A stretch of DNA of 64,000 nt from Bugulina stolonifera (lineage: Eukaryota; Bryozoa; Gymnolaemata; Cheilostomatida; Bugulidae). The notes beneath the pieces are model-generated. The model had not been told where the DNA came from. It saw only the letters and a program-made list of their open reading frames with translations, and did not search any database. The stretch spans positions 1,137,001 to 1,201,000 of the forward strand of contig OW285188.1 of the NCBI GenBank assembly GCA_935421135.1. Direction: 5' to 3'. The position numbers were made by a program, and so were the translations under genes. Positions within the stretch are counted from its first letter, which is position 1; each line of letters begins with the position of its first letter. Shown in pieces: positions 62,901 to 64,000 of the stretch.

Positions 62901-63700
62901 GCCATCCTTGTTAGTGACAAATTCTCAAATGCAAGTGATGTACAGTCTGGCAGCACTTTCACTGGTGAAAATTTGGTCATGATTAGCCAATGCTATGGTA
63001 TGATAAGGGGAAAGACCTTCAGATCTAGAAGAATTCCAGGAGCTCTGGTTAACATTTCAAGGAAAGTCGCAATTAGGTGAAAGTATAAAATGCTATATGC
63101 ACATGTCAATTTTTATAATAGTATGGAAGAACTACTGTAATGCAAGTCATCTCTACAGAGGAATACCCTACCTAAAACTTTCTACGCCAGCCTAAATTTT
63201 TTGCAAGTCAAAATAGGCAGAAAAATACCATTTCAGAGACCATGCAAGGTGGGCCACATTAAATTTGCTGGTGGGCCACATTTGGCCCGCGGGCCGCTAT
63301 TTGGGCATCACTGGCATAGACTGTTCATGGTAGCCTTCAGGGTTACACACCATGCATAAATAAATAATACATGGAAAGAATAAAATATGGTAAGCATTGT
63401 CAAGATGTCCACATATCATTTGCACATAGTAGAGTATTCACAACCAATAACAGCAAAGGTTTCAATAAAAACCAATCACAGTAAAATATTTAATTCTTAT
63501 TTTCAATTTTACCGTAGAATAGCATTAAATGTATATAAGGCACTGAAAAGTACGCATATTACACATCACAAACTAAACTATTATACTCGTACATGTAGGT
63601 TTACTCACCACCAGAATGTCCTCTAAGGGTATGGATGCACCTCCAGCTCTCCACATTATCCTGTGAACTACCAAATACTTTAGACACACCACCACCATAT
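35846..63700 (-). CDS. HIRA: HIRA histone H3.3 chaperone, 21 exons, 5' end outside window
   Basis: Twenty-one minus-strand exons with consistent GT/AG sites and phases encode about 904 residues and a stop (vertebrate HIRA has about 1017). The WD40 propeller part (exons 1-7) includes DVLDVSWSPQDKYLATCSVD, VKGVTWDPIGKYLATQSDDK and NGTTHVLRLGWSPDGTYLV. The B domain follows (exon 10, ETRTRDGRRRITPIF), which in HIRA binds ASF1. Then come a basic low-complexity region (exon 13) and the conserved C-terminal HIRA domain (exons 15-21), which in relatives trimerises and binds CABIN1. The complex deposits H3.3 independently of replication in the nucleus. The first blades lie beyond 64000. The 9.6-kb intron 16 holds a young antisense retrotransposon. 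Confidence 0.95.
36389..36489 (-). CDS. HIRA: HIRA exon 20
   Basis: It lies between TTTTTAG and ATG|GTATGC. KELMLRELCSQCTQ matches the YRLREICKDLLGP segment of HIRA. It joins exon 19 in phase 1 and exon 21 in phase 0. Confidence 0.87.
36634..36990. repeat. 30-bp minisatellite, about 12 copies, in HIRA intron 19
   Basis: The unit GTGGGAAAGCACTAGACTAT plus CTAATGCACT alternates with a variant carrying ATTACACTAAGTAATGCACT. Because 30 is a multiple of three, it is open on both strands, giving artificial ORFs such as ALWESTRLSN repeats. Confidence 0.95.
37144..37307 (-). CDS. HIRA: HIRA exon 19
   Basis: It starts after CGTTATAG and ends AATG|GTAAGA. IQQQMALCRALNSPSEFRTW followed by LMAYVRYLAKN matches HIRA LENQVAAALTLQSSHEYRHW and LLVYARYLVNEG. 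An acceptor further in would break the phase, so this start was chosen. Confidence 0.9.
37340..39300. repeat. CAGTATACACTACA microsatellite, split by a hAT element
   Basis: About 450 bp of ACAGTATACACTACACAGTC-type units occupy 37340-37809 and resume at 39257-39300 after a hAT-type insertion. Confidence 0.93.
37810..39256. mobile_element. hAT-type (Charlie-like) non-autonomous element, 1.45 kb
   Basis: The ends CAGGGATGCCCCGTGTCCC and TTGGGCACCCCTG form the TIR. The flanks GTATACAC and GTCTACAC are an 8-bp duplication with one mismatch, within the microsatellite. The end type matches the element 62039-63313. Its middle (about 38400-38640) looks like a SINE, with a B-box-like GAGTTCAAACCC. 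Confidence 0.88.
39325..39450 (-). CDS. HIRA: HIRA exon 18
   Basis: It lies between CTTTTAG and AG|GTACAT. It encodes LLISQTNDSVKLYSSKQLV, a serine/threonine stretch, then GPVMALSTELNR. It corresponds to the W-LVSD---L----FR---P region of HIRA and keeps phase. Confidence 0.87.
39470..39610. repeat. ACGTACACGCAGTAC microsatellite-like repeat
   Basis: Purine-pyrimidine alternating units of CACGTACACGCAGTACACGT type run for about 130 bp in HIRA intron 17. Confidence 0.85.
39886..40077 (-). CDS. HIRA: HIRA exon 17
   Basis: After CATTGTAG it completes W with exon 16 and reads DLESVVCTVKAIDFSYLV, then AVSKCFLTEQNMPCVVLSDL. It matches the WDVHRQVVVVKEESL and ILLTQHGIPVMNLSDGKAY stretch of HIRA. 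It ends GCTTG|GTAAGT. Confidence 0.92.
42013..42120. repeat. Inverted repeat of about 40-bp arms
   Basis: TTGGTTTGTTTC and TATTTCAACGCTCATCC in the left arm are mirrored by GGATGAGCGTTGAAATA and GGAACAAACCAA in the right arm. The loop is about 30 bp, GATGATG-rich. It may be the end of an old transposon. Confidence 0.8.
42841..42989 (+). CDS. Candidate exon of unknown function, antisense to HIRA
   Basis: A pyrimidine-rich acceptor (TTTTGTTTTTAAG) and a donor GAG|AG-GTAGGC flank an open stretch beginning DKKVSYTMGNITIRTLLSTL and ending SIHNAVDLCDER. It is less AT-rich than its surroundings. I recognise no family and found no neighbouring exon with certainty. It could belong to an old autonomous transposon. 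Confidence 0.3.
44119..44482. mobile_element. MITE-like element with GTTTACACxxGGCGAT ends
   Basis: The left GCGTTTACACGAGGCGAT and the right ATCGCCGAGTGTAAACTCC are inverted. Internal GCGATTTATCGCC and GTGTAAAC motifs occur in both orientations at least five times. The duplication is unclear. Confidence 0.7.
44562..44783 (+). repeat. 5' LTR of the mag-like element
   Basis: 222 bp, with TATATAA near 44697 as a promoter candidate and internal AGCTAGTAGCTAGAG repeats. Its 3' mate is 49059-49287. Confidence 0.95.
44788..44798 (+). promoter_or_regulatory. Primer binding site, tRNA-Ser type
   Basis: TGGCGACGAGG lies four bases after the 5' LTR. It is complementary to the 3' end of animal tRNA-Ser(GCU) (CCTCGTCGCCA) and is typical of mag-lineage elements. 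Confidence 0.75.
44880..48818 (+). CDS. Gag-Pol polyprotein of the mag-like Ty3/gypsy element
   Basis: 1312 codons form one uninterrupted frame starting at the first ATG after the primer site. Order: a glutamine-rich coiled coil (1-60), capsid (about 70-250), two zinc knuckles (CCGRTNHNQRDC and CNYCKITGHLEAVC, near 265-305), protease (VDTGAGDNFLS, about 340), RT (YLDDILVSG, about 640), RNase H (SCDASAVGLGVVL, about 785), integrase zinc region (HMGHFGMQR to CTTCREH, about 1030) and core (HIDHA, VTDNGTCF, GAAERM; D, D, E all present). There is no frameshift between Gag and Pol and no chromodomain. Every catalytic residue I can see is intact. Confidence 0.96.
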   Translation: MATTTEQLVTLLAQQIAQQKEQMEQQKEQMERQLEEQRSQHAEQMELLAQSTGRQMQTTPSFTAFNPNTELWTDYFSRFTTFIQAQSITDEKVPQVFLTNQSTDIYKQLKDWTEQQPRKDIQKLEMEEIYNYMMTQYNPRTFIIRERYRFWSDMKRKPGETIPELAARIRHDAATCDFTSIQDPQDEALRTRFICSVGNEAILKALFKLKDGDLTFNRAIEVAAEAEEAAKVAKETVHGTTNTLHLLRKKKTTPTTKTHSQTASPCNCCGRTNHNQRDCRYKNAACNYCKITGHLEAVCRKKKKVNSQPVNIVRALKTVHAVPQIQVELILQGQPLQLEVDTGAGDNFLSEHNWRRLGAPTLQPPLIHYESATHHSIEIIGTCTLNTKVGGQQEKPLHFVISKIPNLNLLGRGGIQQLDISLDSLMPQADRRQHTDVLTINSNLKEACRRLTSEFKDLFTPELGCLKDFELEVKFKQDSKPIFCKPRPVPYAIQEDLGQAYDAGISRGVWEPVQFNSYGTPVVPIRKAQLPGQPRRKLRVCGDYSVTVNAQLKDHPQPIPLPEELMRKLGGGHGFSKIDLADAYNQICLAPESQKKLALSTHRGVLLQKRLPFGISSAPGYFQEIMEQLTQDLPGVAVYLDDILVSGATAEDHLINLRRLLQRLQDRGLRCNLQKCVFAEDTVEYLGHQLSQEGIAKGFGVEDVKKMPPPTDVTGLQSFMGSIQFYHKFLPDLSTVTAPLQKLLRKGEKWQWTPIQQAAFSQLKQMLSSDLVLAHFDPSLKLGISCDASAVGLGVVLFHRYGDGSERPIAHASKTLTQTQRGYSQTQKEALAIIFGITKFHQFLYGRKFILITDHRSLLTLFGPNKATPAMAANRLARWALTLNQYQYSIDYRKTSEHGNADVLSRLPSGPDTKFDAEEEGEDIDTVCCIKAIGTQLSPTEPGVLKKETAKDPVLSKIMKYTREGWQDEERNPYQSEVNLEGYSIKDFQKLTASLSIENGCLLYGSRVVIPLSLQKEVLQLIHMGHFGMQRMKQLARTAVYWPRMDKDIMEMTQKCTTCREHQNQPTKAPFHPWMMPEKPWSRLHIDHAINFMGTNWLVLVDAYTKFPCIHPTSSTSTKATTDLLEKDFAHFGYPHTIVTDNGTCFTSDEFQQWCKERGIIHLRGAPYHPATNGAAERMVGSFKQSLKKSTPSTNQALQEFLMQYRGTPLSYGFSPSELLNERQIRTKIDVLLPSPAHLAQGKQMQDAQRTKKLHCYNVGTPCYALYCGPRRNRQPKWIEAVVTKVLGSRSVMVKIMPRGPVWKRHIDQLQL
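49049..49058 (+). other. Polypurine tract before the 3' LTR
   Basis: AGGAAAGAGG directly abuts the TGTTGAG start of the 3' LTR, the expected primer position for plus-strand synthesis. Confidence 0.8.
49059..49287 (+). repeat. 3' LTR of the mag-like element
   Basis: It is identical to the 5' LTR except for one extra T in a T run and an extra six bases next to GTATATAAA (CATGTA type). Confidence 0.95.
49681..49842 (-). CDS. HIRA: HIRA exon 16
   Basis: YLVCVACEHHILSLFDANGQ, then RFLPDIQLDSDVSYL, match VVCVACEKRMLSVFSTCGRR of HIRA. The acceptor is CTGTAG and the donor TG|GTGAGT, with the tryptophan codon split across intron 16. Confidence 0.93.
49967..50121 (-). CDS. HIRA: HIRA exon 15
   Basis: GTGACAGATGG begins it after TTTTAG. 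VTDGDKWSVDITITNSVIST, SIRCVSQCMTWSAMFNRQI and RLVQANR correspond to the start of the HIRA C-terminal domain (LKCNREGKEWETVLTSRIL). The donor is AG|GTAACT. Confidence 0.88.
50251..50343 (-). CDS. HIRA: HIRA exon 14
   Basis: Between TTTTGTAG and CAG|GTATGT it encodes a glutamine-rich stretch, QQPLLQPSTQQQVKSCLKLP, and VANLKKTFTHQ. It is poorly conserved but in phase 0 with both neighbours. Confidence 0.8.
50521..50704 (-). CDS. HIRA: HIRA exon 13: basic linker
   Basis: After ATTACAG it reads LTKQKTILSPNHKASLTEAS, then VKRKAPPQANRKKKEVD, probably a nuclear localisation signal, equivalent in place to the KKKKGRPRKDSR region of vertebrate HIRA. The donor is CAG|GTACCC. Confidence 0.83.
50801..51031. 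mobile_element. Palindromic element with tRNA-like core, copy b
   Basis: The ends ATGTTTTAGGCAAGAAATTT and AAATTTCCTGGCCTAAAAACAT are inverted. The core has a GAGCAGTCAGAGATTTGTTT segment and degenerate tRNA-like boxes, with an internal AGTAGACAT duplication. Confidence 0.78.
51193..51460 (+). pseudogene. Mariner transposase N-terminal fragment
   Basis: MFCFKLQHRASETYSKIQQA, then YGEAALSRAQVIRWFKAFSE and GWDSVED, match the N-terminal helix-turn-helix of mariner transposases. A stop follows at 51412 and the frame decays. It is antisense in HIRA intron 12. Confidence 0.88.
51566..51840. mobile_element. Palindromic element with tRNA-like core, copy c (rearranged)
   Basis: Both ends carry AAAAATGGCCAAT followed by TCCCT. 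Inside are GGTTTGAACCAGGGACCTCT (B-box side) and GGTGAAGCTTCCTTTTTT shared with copy e. It lies between exons 12 and 13 of HIRA. Confidence 0.7.
51891..51964 (-). CDS. HIRA: HIRA exon 12
   Basis: A short exon between CTTTAG and AA|GTGAGT. It encodes a serine/lysine-rich PMSHTEAKSTSSPVKNKHSS segment in the variable linker. Support is from phase and splice sites rather than similarity. Confidence 0.72.
52040..52390. repeat. 19- to 20-bp minisatellite (GTAATGTGGTAGACTAGTG) in HIRA intron 11
   Basis: About 17 copies with alternation of GTAACATGG and GTAATGTGG and of AAACTAGTGG and AGACTAGTGG. It ends about 14 bp before the donor of exon 11. Confidence 0.95.
52404..52602 (-). CDS. HIRA: HIRA exon 11
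   Basis: Between AATTGTAG and AAG|GTGAAG it encodes ADIAPPIFTSLSTNEISKIV and a serine-rich linker. It follows the B domain. Phase agrees on both sides. Confidence 0.78.
52969..53620 (+). pseudogene. Mariner transposase remnant
   Basis: KLGKSTTETYEMLHITYEND, then ESIEDDQRSGKPTTSKIDET and RRLTMREIVGELGLALGTVQ, match mariner helix-turn-helix domains in two frames. Near 53540-53600, SCWKHFVDSERIYFDGNSFD resembles the C-terminal end. The catalytic DDD region between is too decayed to read. It lies antisense in HIRA intron 10. Confidence 0.87.
53701..53786 (-). CDS. HIRA: HIRA exon 10: B domain (ASF1-binding)
   Basis: TPSKQIETRTRDGRRRITPI then FLSPPPAVA matches the KKQVETRTADGRRRITPLCI segment of vertebrate HIRA. 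The RRRITP core contacts ASF1. The acceptor CTTCTGTAG was chosen because it keeps phase; a nearer AATAG does not. Confidence 0.93.
53965..54006 (-). CDS. HIRA: HIRA exon 9 (42 bp)
   Basis: Only frame 0 is open (HTPDKNSARSSNVN), between TATTTTAG and AAT|GTGAGT. It could be alternatively used, since skipping preserves frame. Confidence 0.62.
54207..54410 (-). CDS. HIRA: HIRA exon 8
   Basis: After GATGTTGTAG it reads TKVLCSRYGESTVLNGAAPA and QIIENAELLKLHRQSM. YG-S and IENPEML-Y-R in relatives match. It ends ATG|GTGCGT. Confidence 0.87.
54440..54645. repeat. TACATACGTA microsatellite
   Basis: Alternating TACATACGTATAGATATGC-type units lie just left of the palindromic element d. Confidence 0.85.
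54650..54832. mobile_element. Palindromic element with tRNA-like core, copy d
   Basis: The ends GATGTATTTTTAGCCAGGAA and TTCCTTGCTAAAAATACATC form near-perfect TIRs. The core has ACCAGTCCCTGACTGGGGTT and GGCACCTAATCGCCTAGCAC in reverse of a tRNA-like unit. It is the best-preserved single copy in this window. Confidence 0.85.
55119..55869. mobile_element. hAT-type element with tRNA-like core, copy 2 (TAGGCCTGCAACGAT family)
   Basis: The inverse copy of 11694-12363. A perfect CTAGATAC duplication lies at 55111-55118 and 55870-55877, within an ACATACTAGATAC-rich microsatellite. The tRNA-like core (minus strand, about 55740-55678) keeps the GGTTCGAATCTC box. Confidence 0.94.
55982..56087 (-). 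CDS. HIRA: HIRA exon 7: last WD40 blade
   Basis: NGRGTQLFLCSSDGTVAFVE then FSEEEIGSAISEEEK matches LNGLGILVCSMDGSVAFLDF and SQDELGDPLSEEEK of HIRA. The splice sites are GACTGTAG and AAA|GTATGT. Confidence 0.95.
56244..56314 (-). CDS. HIRA: HIRA exon 6
   Basis: LTALRRPLVVLHDLFTNSVI then DLAW equals LTCLKRPLVVIHELFDKSIM of HIRA. The acceptor is TTATAG and the donor TG|GTAAGT. Confidence 0.95.
56315..57994. other. HIRA intron 5, unassigned part with a GC-rich block
   Basis: 56480-57000 is GC-richer, with repeated GACGTAGTGTCGGG and GTCGGGTTATAC-like motifs. A 146-codon minus-strand ORF (57034-56594) is present without recognisable motifs. It may be a solo LTR or other repeat; boundaries were not found. 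Confidence 0.4.
58386..58710 (-). pseudogene. Unknown coding-like exon, cut by a hAT insertion
   Basis: The minus strand reads MMLHFALVYDLILISMKNHR, ELCQIAKDLSDRSSKFKECV, SYIRKLLMRTLSYAATNN and more, ending AG|GTAATG with donor-like signal. Removing the hAT element 58719-59541 and one duplication leaves the frame open upstream. It does not match HIRA. I do not recognise the family. Confidence 0.4.
58719..59541. mobile_element. hAT-type MITE, 823 bp (CAGGGCTTAAAGTGTA family)
   Basis: The ends CAGGGCTTAAAGTGTACC and TTACACTTTAAGCCCTG match as TIRs. A perfect 8-bp duplication AGTGTAAG lies at 58711-58718 and 59542-59549. No transposase ORF. Confidence 0.95.
60345..60440. repeat. Short tandem repeat (AATACACATGGGGG)
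   Basis: Six or so 13- to 16-bp units lie next to the right arm of the large inverted repeat. Confidence 0.8.
60720..60836 (-). CDS. HIRA: HIRA exon 5
   Basis: RFNPKLLRRPVKSKKKTNEE then KYCCCAVGSRDSSCSIW matches KFNPKIFKKKQKNG and YCCCAVGSKDRSLSVW of HIRA. The acceptor is GTTATTAG and the donor TGG|GTAAGT. Confidence 0.95.
61082..61192 (-). CDS. HIRA: HIRA exon 4
   Basis: VSAHAMNNMGPTAQIISRDG then WNTGMDFVGHRKAVSCV is nearly identical in pattern to the SAHAMNNSGPTAQIIERDGW and FVGHRKAVTVV segments of HIRA. Phase 0 on both sides. Confidence 0.97.
61394..61611 (-). CDS. HIRA: HIRA exon 3: two WD40 repeats
   Basis: HILKGHTGMVKGVTWDPIGK, SDDKTLIVWRTSDWQQEKVI and THVLRLGWSPDGTYLV match HIRA blades. 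The acceptor is ATCTTTCAG and the donor CTA|GTGAGT. Confidence 0.98.
61901..61996 (-). CDS. HIRA: HIRA exon 2: WD40 repeat
   Basis: DVLDVSWSPQDKYLATCSVD then NTVVVWNAFKFP, between TTCTTGTAG and CCAG|GTTGGC. It equals the DVWLASCSVDNTVVIWNAVK stretch of HIRA. Confidence 0.97.
62039..63313. mobile_element. hAT-type (Charlie-like) element, 1.27 kb
   Basis: The ends CAGGGGTGCCCAAATG and CTATTTGGGCATCACTG match as TIRs. A perfect 8-bp duplication GCATAGAC lies at 62031-62038 and 63314-63321. GGGCC-rich subterminal repeats (GTGGGCCACA) occur near both ends. It lies in HIRA intron 1 and contains a nested palindrome (62205-62576). Confidence 0.95.
62205..62576. mobile_element. Palindromic element with two head-to-head tRNA-like cores, copy e
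   Basis: AATGATGCATTTTAAGCAAG at the left and CTTGCTTAAAAATACATCATT at the right are inverted. Each half carries ACCAGTCCCTGACTGGGGTT or its complement, GGCGATTAGGT and GTAGCATGTTCTGTTCACTG. B-box-like GGTTCAAACCC and A-box-like GTGTTGTGGTAGCATG are visible. Confidence 0.88.
63609..63700 (-). CDS. HIRA: HIRA exon 1 of this window
   Basis: YGGGVSKVFGSSQDNVESWR then CIHTLRGHSG matches TVFGSSGKLANVEQWRCVSI and LRNHSGD of HIRA. It enters with one base of a split codon from the preceding exon, which must lie further right. The donor is GGTG|GTGAGT. Confidence 0.95.
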
Positions 63701-64000
63701 CTACATTATACATTGATACAACATACAATTGGATATCAAGATTAGGCAGTTGTACATAACCAATCCCTTAGCAATCAACGCTGAACACCCATAGACCAAT
63801 TCCTCTGGAGCTACATGAGTAAAAAACAAGTAATGATAATATACTAACAAAATAATACAGGAAGGGGAAAAGAGAGATTGGGGAGGAGTGACGAAAGAGA
63901 GACCTATACTGTATATTATTTTAGATGCTCAATTTAATGGATAGATAATGTTAAAGGATCCCCCTCACCGTTTTTGTTTACATTTTGAGACACCCATGTG
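63701..64000. other. HIRA intron reaching the window edge
   Basis: Nothing coding was recognised. The missing exons (start codon and first WD40 blades) should lie beyond 64000. Confidence 0.5.

Overview
The window looks like metazoan nuclear DNA: AT-rich, intron-rich and full of transposons. It carries no bacterial-style operons, rRNA or CRISPR. I cannot name the species. A kinesin-3 gene, a full HIRA gene and many hAT, mariner and Ty3/gypsy elements fit an invertebrate such as a sponge, cnidarian or mollusc; this is inference. Two convergent host genes account for nearly all conserved coding sequence.

Left half, plus strand (1996-33452): eleven exons with matching GT/AG signals and matching phases make the non-motor part (about 565 residues) of a kinesin-3 protein. 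It runs from the end of the motor through a coiled coil, an FHA domain and C-terminal conserved modules. The motor lies upstream of the window. The introns hold a foldback element (238-1268), several hAT-type elements with 8-bp duplications, a Ty3/gypsy relic split by a LINE (about 13.4-17.9 kb), a second LINE fragment, and a deep nest between 19.4 and 32.5 kb. In that nest a pogo-like element has its ends about 10 kb apart and contains another TIR element and an antisense Ty3/gypsy element. This gypsy element has a predicted -1 frameshift site and ten copies of a hairpin whose stem co-varies.

Centre (33453-35845): the gap between the convergent genes is mostly a 1.8-kb hAT-type element inserted 28 bp after the kinesin stop codon.

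Right half, minus strand (63700-35846): 21 in-phase exons (about 904 residues) encode HIRA, the histone H3.3 chaperone subunit. They cover the WD40 propeller from about the third blade, the B domain with its RRRITP motif, and the C-terminal domain. The first exons lie beyond the right edge. The introns hold a very young, apparently intact mag-like Ty3/gypsy element in antisense orientation (44562-49287; LTRs differ only by two indels), mariner remnants, minisatellites, hAT elements, and a family of palindromic elements with a tRNA-like core.

Exon coordinates come from reading splice sites and phases by eye together with protein similarity. Transposon borders rest on terminal repeats and target-site duplications (TSDs) where these are given.
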